Source: Micromonospora_I sp040659735
GTDB taxonomy: Bacteria > Actinomycetota > Actinomycetes > Mycobacteriales > Micromonosporaceae
Length of the DNA stretch: 64,000 nt
Reading direction: 5' to 3'
NCBI RefSeq assembly: GCF_040659735.1
Contig: NZ_JBFANZ010000014.1
Coordinates: forward strand, 70,312 to 134,311
Part shown: one piece after another, positions 34,276-41,961 of the stretch
Layout: every line of letters starts with the position of its first letter
How positions within the stretch are numbered: the stretch's first letter is position 1
Position numbers and translations under genes: made by a program
Notes under the pieces: model-generated
Database searches by the model: none
The model's input: the letters and a program-made list of their open reading frames with translations, nothing else
What the model was told of the DNA's origin: nothing

Positions 34276-36198
34276 GTGTCAATCCAGACGCATTCCTCCG
34301 ATTCGAACGGGCGACCGCGTCCCCGCGCCGTTGATGGTGACACCGCCCCGGAGGCGGCGACGGATCATCGAGACGACATCGAGGTGGAGGCCGGCTCGCG
34401 GAGCCGGACCTCCCCGTCGTCGCCGCGGACCTGGGTACGCAGTCCCAGCGTCGTGGCGGTTGTGGTGTGGCTGCTCGCCACGCCCGTCGGATTCGTGCTG
34501 CCCGGCCTCGTCGGCAGGGACCCGTTCTCGCCCGGGGGCCCGGTCCTGCCGCTGCTGGCCGCCGTGGCACTGACCGGTGCGGTTCTTCTCGCCGCACTCC
34601 GCTGGCGCGTCCAGGCGCTCGCCGGCGCCGCGGCCGGGCTAGCCGCCGCCTGGCTCGCGCTGATGCTGCGCACCGCGCTGCACGGCACACCGTTCGGGTT
34701 CGGTGGCCTGGCCGGCGACATGATGCGGATGGCTGCCTCCGTCACCCGCTACAGCGTCACCGCGACCACCTCGGACACCACCATCCTGGGGCTCCCCTCG
34801 GAATACCCGCCGCTCTACGCGTGGAGCATCGGGCGCGCTTCGGCTCTCCTCGACATCCCCGCGTGGCGACTGCTCGCGGACGCCGAGGTGCTCACCATGT
34901 CCGCCGCGCTGATCGCGGCCTTCGTGCTGTGGTCCCGGCAGTTCAACGCCTGGGTGGCATTCGCCGTCTCGTCGCTGTCGCTGGCCGCCTGGTCCGACCC
35001 GCGCAAGGCCTTCGAGGTGCTGGCGCTGGCTGTCTTCGTGCCCTGGGCGCTCGAGACCTTCGCCCGTCCGACCGGACGCCGGCTGCACTGGCTCCCGGCC
35101 GGTCTGTTGGGCGGCTTCCTCGTGGTGACCTATCAGGCGTGGATGGTCTACGCGGCGTTCGCGATCATCACCTTGATGGTGCTGACCTGGCGTGCCGAGC
35201 CCAACCGGGGCGCCTACCTCCGGCACCTCGGCCTGGTCGTACTGGTCTCGTTCATCGCCTCGTCCTGGTACGTCGTGCCCTACCTGTGGTCCTCGTTCGG
35301 CGAGGGCGGCGAGATGGTCTCCGACCTTTACATCTCCGATAGCTACACGAGCGGGATGCTGCCGTTCTTCGAGATCAATCCGCTCGGCATCCTCGAGTTC
35401 GTCGGCCTCGTCGGACTGGTGTGGCTCTGGCGCTCCACGTGGTGGGCGCGCCCGCTGCTACTGATCGCCCTGAGCGCCTTCGTCTACCGCATGTTGGCGA
35501 TGGCCCGGTTCCTGCTCTCCGGTCACACCATGTTCGGCCACTACACCGTGCGGCTCTACGAGGTCGTGCTCGCGATCGCCGGGGTGCTCGTGGTGGCTCA
35601 CGTCGCCCCGATCGTGCTACGGCGGATGCGACTGACCCCGCCGCGGGCGGTCGGCGCGGCCGCGCTGGCCGTCGTCCTCGCCTGGGCCGGCGTCTCCTTC
35701 ACCAAGGGCTGGATGCCGGACGGTTCGGCATACAGCGTCTCCGCCCACGCCGAGCCCCTGCCGGGCGGGGGATACCCCCCGTACGCGCCGCGGACAGGGA
35801 AGCGGACATGGTTCCCGGTGGAGCCGGTGCGGCGCGAGGTCGAGAAGATCACCGGCCCCGACCCGCAACTGGTCACTCTCGCGGTGGACGAGCGCCTCTT
35901 CTCGTATCTGCCGTGGCCGGGCTACATCTCCAACGACCGCACCGCCGGGTCGACCATGTCCCGCTGGGACGAACGGATGAGCGAGCTGCGGCGGCTGACC
36001 CGGACGACCGACCCGGCGGCGTTCGCGGCCGAGTCGGCGACGACCAAGTTCGGTGGGATCGACATCTTCGTGCTGCGGCGGAAGCCCGACGGGTGGGCCT
36101 GGAACGATCTGCGGTTCGCCCCGGCGCAGTTCGACAAGGCGCACTGGACGGTGATCGACGGACTGCCGCAGGACGTCGTGGTGGCCGTCCGGAAGTGA
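34276..36198 (+). CDS. AftA-like arabinofuranosyltransferase (GT85-type)
   Basis: A 640-residue polytopic membrane protein with about 10-11 helices and a C-terminal extracytoplasmic domain (about residues 480-640). The periplasmic-loop motif LPSEYPPLYAWSIGRASAL corresponds to the F/Y-YPP-x-x-W-x-GR region of mycobacterial AftA, and the C-terminal DIFVLRRKPDGW-type and VVVAVRK blocks also follow AftA. AftA adds the first arabinofuranose to galactan from decaprenyl-phosphoryl arabinose. Micromonosporaceae lack mycolates but have wall arabinose, so an arabinan-type role is plausible. It starts at GTG 34276 (GGAG upstream), coupled to the GT2. A perfect hairpin overlaps the stop. Confidence 0.7.
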   Translation: MSIQTHSSDSNGRPRPRAVDGDTAPEAATDHRDDIEVEAGSRSRTSPSSPRTWVRSPSVVAVVVWLLATPVGFVLPGLVGRDPFSPGGPVLPLLAAVALTGAVLLAALRWRVQALAGAAAGLAAAWLALMLRTALHGTPFGFGGLAGDMMRMAASVTRYSVTATTSDTTILGLPSEYPPLYAWSIGRASALLDIPAWRLLADAEVLTMSAALIAAFVLWSRQFNAWVAFAVSSLSLAAWSDPRKAFEVLALAVFVPWALETFARPTGRRLHWLPAGLLGGFLVVTYQAWMVYAAFAIITLMVLTWRAEPNRGAYLRHLGLVVLVSFIASSWYVVPYLWSSFGEGGEMVSDLYISDSYTSGMLPFFEINPLGILEFVGLVGLVWLWRSTWWARPLLLIALSAFVYRMLAMARFLLSGHTMFGHYTVRLYEVVLAIAGVLVVAHVAPIVLRRMRLTPPRAVGAAALAVVLAWAGVSFTKGWMPDGSAYSVSAHAEPLPGGGYPPYAPRTGKRTWFPVEPVRREVEKITGPDPQLVTLAVDERLFSYLPWPGYISNDRTAGSTMSRWDERMSELRRLTRTTDPAAFAAESATTKFGGIDIFVLRRKPDGWAWNDLRFAPAQFDKAHWTVIDGLPQDVVVAVRK

Positions 36199-36245
36199 CC
36201 GTGCGTTCGGGGTGGCGTCCGTCGACGCCACCCCGAACGCACGGT
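36198..36245. terminator. Perfect 22-bp hairpin between convergent genes
   Basis: 36198-36219 and 36224-36245 are perfectly complementary (22 bp) with a 4-base CGTC loop; the core is GTGCGTTCGGGGTGGCG. It starts at the last base of the AftA-like stop codon and ends 6 bases before the PspC stop on the other strand. A bidirectional terminator without a T-run is the likely role. Confidence 0.75.
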
Positions 36246-36250
36246 GGCGG

Positions 36251-36460
36251 TCAGCGGTGGGCCGCCGTCAGGTGACGGTCCTCGTTCGGCATGATGATCC
36301 ACAGGGCGACGTAGATGACGGCCTGAGGGCCGGGCAGCAGCAGCGAGAGCACGAACAGCAGCCGTACCAGGTTGGCCGACATGCCGAAGCGCTCGGCCAG
36401 GCCCGCGCAGACGCCGGCGATCATTCGGTTGTGACGGGGTCGGGTCAGCTTGCCTTTCAT
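36251..36460 (-). CDS. PspC-domain membrane protein
   Basis: A 69-residue protein made of one PspC domain: LTRPRHNRMIAGVCAGLAERF followed by two hydrophobic segments (LVRLLFVLSLLLPGP and VIYVALWIIMP). PspC proteins take part in envelope-stress responses. ATG 36460 has AAGGAG 9 bases upstream; the longer open frame to 36889 is not supported. It is divergent from sdaA, with 262 bases between starts. Confidence 0.88.
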   Translation of the reverse strand: MKGKLTRPRHNRMIAGVCAGLAERFGMSANLVRLLFVLSLLLPGPQAVIYVALWIIMPNEDRHLTAAHR

Positions 36461-36722
36461 GTTCTCCACTCCTTCGGGCCGGATCCGGGTTCTCCGCCGG
36501 CCTTCTTCCACGCTACGGCCGGTCTGCCAGGCCGCCGTCGGTCTGCGGGCGGATTCCGCACCGCCCGGCCCGTAGGGTGTATACCCCGGGTCGGCCAGGT
36601 CAGCAGCCCATGGTCCGACTCCGGGTAGGCTCGCCGGTGCCTCCGCAACGCTGCCGGCCTGCTTCCGTGCGCCCATCCGGGCGCCCCGCCGCGCGCGCCG
36701 CGGCAGGGAGGGGTGAACTCCG

Positions 36723-38093
36723 GTGATCAGTGTCTTCGACCTCTTCAGCGTGGGCATCGGTCCGTCCAGTTCGCACACCGTCGGGCCGATGCGCGCGGCG
36801 CGCACCTTCGCCCTCGGGCTGAAGGCCGACGGGCTGCTCGCGCACACGGTGCGCGTACGGGGGGAGCTGTTCGGTTCGCTCGGGGCCACCGGTCACGGCC
36901 ACGGCAGCGACCGTGCCGTGCTGCTCGGGTTGACCGGCGACCTGCCGGAGGCGGTCGACACGGACGCGATCGACGGCCGGGTCGGGGAGATCCGGCGGAC
37001 CGGTCGGCTCGCGTTGCTGGGCGTCCATGACATCGACTTTGACGCCGACCGTGATCTGGTGCTGCACCGGCGTCGGGCGCTGCCGTACCACCCGAACGGC
37101 ATGACCTTCACCGCGTACGGCGAGGCGGGCGAGGTGGTGCGGGCCCGCACCTACTACTCGGTCGGTGGCGGGTTCGTGGTGGATGAGGAGGCGGCCGGCG
37201 CCGACCGGATCGTGCCGGACAGCACCCCCGTGCCGTATCCGTTCAGCACCGGCGCGGACCTGCTCGCGCTGACGCGTGGGCAGCACCGGTCGATCAGCGC
37301 GGTGATGCTCGCCAACGAACAGGCGTGGCGGAGCGAGGCGGAGATCCGGACCGGGTTGCTCGACCTGTGGCGGGTGATGCAGGAGTGCGTCGAGCGCGGC
37401 TGTACCCGGGACGGTGTGTTGCCGGGTGGGCTGCGGGTCCGCCGCCGGGCGGCGGAGCTGCGGCGCAAGCTCGAGTCGGAGCATTTCGGCACCGATCCGC
37501 TGCGGGTGATGGACTGGATCACTCTCTTCGCGCTCGCCGTCAACGAGGAGAACGCCTCCGGCGGGCGGGTGGTGACCGCGCCGACCAACGGCGCCGCGGG
37601 CATTATTCCGGCCGTTCTCCACTACTACACCCGCTTCGTGCCGGCTGCCGATGACGACGGGGTCGTCCGATTCCTCCTCACCGCCGGCGCGATCGGCGTG
37701 CTGTTCAAGGAGAACGCCTCGATCTCCGGGGCCGAGGTGGGCTGCCAGGGCGAGGTCGGCTCGGCCTGCTCGATGGCGGCGGCCGGACTGGCCGAGGTCC
37801 TCGGCGGCACCCCCGAACAGGTCGAGAACGCCGCGGAGATCGCCATGGAGCACAACCTGGGGCTGACCTGTGATCCGGTCGGCGGGTTGGTGCAGATCCC
37901 GTGCATCGAACGGAACGCGGTGGCCAGCATCAAAGCGATCACCGCCGCCCGGTTAGCTCTGCGTGGTGACGGTGTGCACACGGTGTCCCTGGACAAGGTC
38001 ATCAAGACCATGCGCGAAACGGGCGCCGACATGAAGGTCAAATACAAGGAGACGGCCCGCGGTGGGCTGGCAGTCAACGTGATCGAGTGTTGA
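36723..38093 (+). CDS. sdaA: L-serine ammonia-lyase, iron-sulfur, single chain
   Basis: A 456-residue L-serine dehydratase that deaminates serine to pyruvate with a [4Fe-4S] cluster. The N-terminal beta domain has SVFDLFSVGIGPSSSHTVGP; the C-terminal alpha domain has the cluster cysteines in AEVGCQGEVGSACSM (about C340), LTCDPVGGL (about C382) and VQIPCIERN (about C393). The chain ends in VIEC: a C-terminal Cys inserts into the active site as the fourth cluster ligand in the Legionella enzyme, and this is kept here. GGAGGGG upstream supports GTG 36723. Confidence 0.94.
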   Translation: MISVFDLFSVGIGPSSSHTVGPMRAARTFALGLKADGLLAHTVRVRGELFGSLGATGHGHGSDRAVLLGLTGDLPEAVDTDAIDGRVGEIRRTGRLALLGVHDIDFDADRDLVLHRRRALPYHPNGMTFTAYGEAGEVVRARTYYSVGGGFVVDEEAAGADRIVPDSTPVPYPFSTGADLLALTRGQHRSISAVMLANEQAWRSEAEIRTGLLDLWRVMQECVERGCTRDGVLPGGLRVRRRAAELRRKLESEHFGTDPLRVMDWITLFALAVNEENASGGRVVTAPTNGAAGIIPAVLHYYTRFVPAADDDGVVRFLLTAGAIGVLFKENASISGAEVGCQGEVGSACSMAAAGLAEVLGGTPEQVENAAEIAMEHNLGLTCDPVGGLVQIPCIERNAVASIKAITAARLALRGDGVHTVSLDKVIKTMRETGADMKVKYKETARGGLAVNVIEC

Positions 38094-38411
38094 CCAGGTG
38101 ACCTTCCCTGGTCAGTTCCGTAGGCCCTGCCGATCGATCCCTGCCGTGGAAGGCGAGCCGCCGCCGCTTACCCGGCGTGTCGGCAGACTGCTAACCTATG
38201 GCGCGCAACGGCCCGCGTCGGCGGCCCCCGTGGCGACGTGTGGATGCGCCGCGTCCGACGGGGCCCGGCTCCCGGACATGCGGGCACAATGGTTTCCAGG
38301 ACGGCTGCGCGCGGCGGCCGGGAAAGGTCGGCACGTGATCCGGTCAGAGCACGTCGGTCGATCGTGCCAACGCATCCGGCTCCGGCCGTCTCCCGCGGAT
38401 GGGAGGCGGCG
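38094..38411. other. Intergenic region before the glycopolymer island
   Basis: 318 bases without a credible gene. An open frame from 38238 runs into the ABC permease, but its N-terminal 58 codons have no family similarity. It probably holds the promoter of the exporter operon (an AT-richer CTAACCTATGG lies near 38191), though no hexamer pair is convincing. Confidence 0.5.
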
Positions 38412-39224
38412 GTGACGTCGACTGTCACGGATGTCTGGTCCCACCGTAACGCGCTGCGGTTGCTCGTTCGTCGGGATCTCGCGGTCAAGTATCAGCAGTC
38501 TGTGCTGGGCTACTTCTGGTCGCTGATCGAGCCGCTCGCGATGGGCGCGATCTACTGGTTCGTCTTCGGTGTGCTCTACAGCACCGGCGAGCACCTGGGC
38601 GCGGCCAAGGCCTCCTACCCGCTCTTCCTGATCACCGGCATTTTCGCCTGGATGTGGACCAACTCGGCGATCAGCGAGGCAACCGGCGCCCTCACCGGCC
38701 AGGCCCGGCTGATCACGACGATGAAGGTGCCGCGCGAGGTATTCCCGCTCGGCCGGGTGATCGGTCGGTTCGCCGAATACGTCGCCGGCCTGCCCGTGCT
38801 GGTCGTGCTCGCGGCCTACTTCGGTGAGCTGCATTTCGGCCTGACGCTGCTGGCGCTGCCGCTCGCGATCCTCCTGCAGTTCACGTTCCTGACCGGCGTC
38901 GCGCTGCTCCTCTCGTCGCTCAACGTGCTGCTGCGCGACGTCGACCGGCTGATGCGCCTGATCACGCGGGTGCTCTTCTACGCCACCCCGATCATCTACC
39001 CGCTCTCCCTCGTGCAGAATTCACAGATGCCGGGATGGCTGAAGGTGGCGTACGAGTTCAACCCGCTCGTGGGCATCTTCCAGCTGCACCGCGCCATCTG
39101 GTACCCCTCCGAATTCCCCTCCGCCGGCCCGCTCACCGCTTCCGTAGTCGGCAGCCTCGTGCTGTTCCTCGGTGGCTTGTGGGTGTTCCGCCGCCTCGAG
39201 CCCGCCGTGCTCAAGGAGCTGTAG
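38412..39224 (+). CDS. ABC-2 exporter permease (Wzm/TagG-like)
   Basis: A 270-residue membrane permease with six hydrophobic segments. RNALRLLVRRDLAVKYQQSVLGYFWSLIEPL is split here as LVRRDLAVKYQQSVLG and FWSLIEPLAMG, the amphipathic interface helix and first TM typical of O-antigen/teichoic-acid exporters. FLTGVALLLSSLNVLLRDV precedes the last helices. GTG 38412 has GGAGG 7 bases upstream. The stop TAG overlaps the GTG of the ATPase gene by 1 base. Together they would export a lipid-linked glycopolymer across the membrane. Confidence 0.9.
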   Translation: MTSTVTDVWSHRNALRLLVRRDLAVKYQQSVLGYFWSLIEPLAMGAIYWFVFGVLYSTGEHLGAAKASYPLFLITGIFAWMWTNSAISEATGALTGQARLITTMKVPREVFPLGRVIGRFAEYVAGLPVLVVLAAYFGELHFGLTLLALPLAILLQFTFLTGVALLLSSLNVLLRDVDRLMRLITRVLFYATPIIYPLSLVQNSQMPGWLKVAYEFNPLVGIFQLHRAIWYPSEFPSAGPLTASVVGSLVLFLGGLWVFRRLEPAVLKEL

Positions 39225-39970
39225 TGAGTAAGCCGATCATCGAAGCCGACAACCTCGGCATCCGCTTCGTCCGCAACCGCCGACGTCAGCTCCGGCTCCG
39301 GGAGATGTTCATCCACCGGGGCGGACGGCAGCCCAGCGCGAGTGAGTTCTGGCCGCTGCGCAACGTCTCGTTCCAGATTCAGCCGGGTGAGGCGGTCGGT
39401 GTCATCGGCAAGAACGGCACCGGTAAGAGCACCACGCTCCGGCTGGTCGCGGGGGTGCTGATTCCGGACGAGGGCTCGATCACCGTGCGCGGCGAGGTGG
39501 CTCCGCTGCTGGAGCTCTCCGCTGGCTTCTCCAACGACCTGACGGGGCGGGAAAACGTCCACCTCGTCGGCTCGCTGCACGGGCTCAGCCCGTCGTACCT
39601 GAAGGCGAAGTTCGACGAGATCGTCGATTTCGCCGGCGAGCAGGTGCAGAAGGCGATCGACACCCCGGTGCGGCACTACTCGTCCGGCATGAAGGTGCGC
39701 CTGGGCTTCTCCGTGATCGCCCAGCTGCAGCACCCGATCCTGCTCGTCGACGAGGTCATGGCGGTCGGTGACGCCGAGTTCCGTAAGAAGTGCTACGAGA
39801 CCATCGAGCGGCTGCTCGCCGAGGGGCGCACCCTCGTGCTCGTCTCGCACAACGAGAACGACCTCACCCGCTTCTGCACCCGCGGTCTCTACATGGACGC
39901 CGGGCGGTTGAAGGTTGACGGCACGGTGCGGGAAGCGCTCGACGCGTACAACAACGTGGTCCGGACGTGA
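39224..39970 (+). CDS. ABC exporter ATPase (Wzt/TagH-like)
   Basis: A 248-residue ATPase. Walker A is GVIGKNGTGKST, the signature is YSSGMKVRLGFS, Walker B is ILLVDEVMAVGD, and the switch His is in LVSHNEND. The long loop before Walker A (RRQLRLREMFIHRGG) and the YSSGM signature are characteristic of polysaccharide/teichoic acid exporters, not drug pumps. It lacks the C-terminal carbohydrate-binding domain of some Wzt proteins. GTG 39224 overlaps the permease stop, and the gene's own stop overlaps the next start by 4 bases. Confidence 0.92.
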   Translation: MSKPIIEADNLGIRFVRNRRRQLRLREMFIHRGGRQPSASEFWPLRNVSFQIQPGEAVGVIGKNGTGKSTTLRLVAGVLIPDEGSITVRGEVAPLLELSAGFSNDLTGRENVHLVGSLHGLSPSYLKAKFDEIVDFAGEQVQKAIDTPVRHYSSGMKVRLGFSVIAQLQHPILLVDEVMAVGDAEFRKKCYETIERLLAEGRTLVLVSHNENDLTRFCTRGLYMDAGRLKVDGTVREALDAYNNVVRT

Positions 39971-41961
39971 CGCTGGCGGTCCTGCTCACCGCCGCCGCTC
40001 CGGCGGCACAACTCCGCACGGGTGACGGCGTCCCGCTCCGCGAGCGGCTCACCACACAGCTCCGCGCCGCCGGCGCCCGCGAGGTCGTGGTCACCACCGA
40101 GCTCGACGAGGTGGCCCGGCTGGCGCAGAGCGGCGAAACCCTGCTGCTCTGCACCGAGGACCTGGTCGCGCACACCGCCGTGCTGCGCCATCTCGTTACC
40201 AGCCCGGTCGGACCGACGATCGCCCTGGTCCTCACGGACGGGGTGGTCGGGGCCGCGGCGCTGCAGGAGGAGCGGGGCCAGGTCACGGCGGTCGGCGCCG
40301 GGTTGTCCGGCGAACCGACCGGTGTCTTCGGCGGCGCGCTCCGCGTCGGCCCGGAAGACCTGCCGACGCTGGCGAACGCGGCCCGCGCCGTCGAGGCGCC
40401 CGGTGACGCCTCCGCACTGGACCGGTTGCTGACGCGGTTCGTCCAGGCCGACACCACGATCTTCGCCCACCGGATACGGCTGCTGGTGGCGCATCGGGTC
40501 ACCGATCAGCCCGGGGTCGTTGCGGCCGAAGCCGCGGTCGCCGCCGTCGACTCCGACGCCGCCGAGCTGAAGCTCTCGGTCAAAGAGAAGGACGACTTCT
40601 TCACCACGTACTTCGTCAGCACCTGGTCCCCGTACGTGACCCGGCTGGCCGCCCGGATCGGCCTCGGTCCGTCGGGTGTGACCGCCTTCTCGGTGCTCTT
40701 CGCGATCGCCGCCGCGGTCCTCTTCGCGGTGGGGGACCGGCCGGCGCTGGTGCTGGGCGGGGTCCTGCTCTATCTCGGGTTCGTCCTCGACTGCGTCGAC
40801 GGGCAGGTCGCCCGCTACACCCGCAGGTTCAGCGTCTTCGGCGGCTGGCTGGACACGATGGCGGACCGGGCCAAGGAATACCTGGTCTACGCGGGCCTGG
40901 CGATCGGCGTGGAACGGGCGGGCCTGGGCAACGGATGGGCGCTCGCGATCGCCGCCATGGTGCTGCAGACCGTGCGGCACATGACCGACACCTGGTACGG
41001 CGCGCTGCATGACGAGGCGCCCCGCCGTCCCCGCGCGGCTGGGACGGCCGGCGGACTGGGGGAGCGGCTCAGCCGGGCGTCCACCCGCGTGCAGGCCGAC
41101 ACCGGCTCGCTGTCGTACTGGCTCAAGCGCACCGTGGTCTTCCCGATCGGCGAGCGGTGGGCCTTGATCGCGCTCACCGTGGCGCTGTTCAATCCCCTGG
41201 TCAGCCTCGTCGCCGTGCTTGCGTGGGGTGTCCTGGCATTCGCTTACACGTTCGCGTTGCGTACTCTGCGGGCCCGCGCGATGCGGGTGCCGGTGATGTC
41301 GACCGTCGACACCCCGATGCACCGCGACGACGGGTTCCTGGCCCGGCTGATCGGCCGCGCCGCTGTGCGGCGGCCCGGCCCGTTGCCGCTCGCCCTGGTC
41401 GCCGTGCTGGCCGCGGCCGGCCTGCTCGCGGCAGCGCTCGCGCAGGCCAGCGGCGTCGAGCTGCCGTGGCTCGCGGTGCTCGCCGTCGGGGCGGTGCTGC
41501 TGCTTCTCGCCGGCGGTCTCGGCTCGGGTGCGCCGCACGCCGGGGCGTTGGACTGGCTCGTGCCGGCGGCGCTGCGGGCTGCCGAATACCTCTTCGTCAT
41601 CGCGGTCGCGGTGGCTGCCGGCGTTCCGGGGCCGTTCACATTCGCCCTGCTGTTCGTGTTGACCCTGCACCACTACGACCTGACCGCCCGGCTGGAGAAG
41701 CGGGCGGCGCCCCGCCCGCTGCTCGCGTCCGCGCTCGGCTGGGACGGGCGGGTGTTGCTCCTGTCGGCCGCCGCAGTGGCGGGGGTCACCGGTATCGCCG
41801 TAGCCGCGCTCGCCGCGTATCTTTTCCTGATGTCCGCCGTGGGTTCGATCGCTGGTTGGGCGACGGCCACGCCCGGCGCCCGGCGCGCGCCGGGGAGTAC
41901 TGACAGCGCGCACGCCCTGGCCATCACCGCGGACGGGGCCGTCGAGGGACGGAACGGATGA
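39967..41961 (+). CDS. Nucleotidyltransferase-like/CDP-alcohol phosphotransferase fusion (DUF5941 type)
   Basis: A 664-residue protein. Residues 1-200 resemble a sugar/alcohol-phosphate nucleotidyltransferase-like domain without a clear catalytic signature. Residues 215-450 form a membrane CDP-alcohol phosphatidyltransferase domain with the complete motif DCVDGQVAR-x8-G-x3-D-x3-D (from D275; DTMADRAKEY supplies the last Asp residues). The C-terminal 200 residues have several helices and match the actinobacterial DUF5941 extension. Such enzymes move a phospho-alcohol from CDP-alcohol to an acceptor. The gene overlaps both neighbours, so it belongs to the exporter operon; the alcohol is unknown. 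Confidence 0.8.
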   Translation: MTLAVLLTAAAPAAQLRTGDGVPLRERLTTQLRAAGAREVVVTTELDEVARLAQSGETLLLCTEDLVAHTAVLRHLVTSPVGPTIALVLTDGVVGAAALQEERGQVTAVGAGLSGEPTGVFGGALRVGPEDLPTLANAARAVEAPGDASALDRLLTRFVQADTTIFAHRIRLLVAHRVTDQPGVVAAEAAVAAVDSDAAELKLSVKEKDDFFTTYFVSTWSPYVTRLAARIGLGPSGVTAFSVLFAIAAAVLFAVGDRPALVLGGVLLYLGFVLDCVDGQVARYTRRFSVFGGWLDTMADRAKEYLVYAGLAIGVERAGLGNGWALAIAAMVLQTVRHMTDTWYGALHDEAPRRPRAAGTAGGLGERLSRASTRVQADTGSLSYWLKRTVVFPIGERWALIALTVALFNPLVSLVAVLAWGVLAFAYTFALRTLRARAMRVPVMSTVDTPMHRDDGFLARLIGRAAVRRPGPLPLALVAVLAAAGLLAAALAQASGVELPWLAVLAVGAVLLLLAGGLGSGAPHAGALDWLVPAALRAAEYLFVIAVAVAAGVPGPFTFALLFVLTLHHYDLTARLEKRAAPRPLLASALGWDGRVLLLSAAAVAGVTGIAVAALAAYLFLMSAVGSIAGWATATPGARRAPGSTDSAHALAITADGAVEGRNG

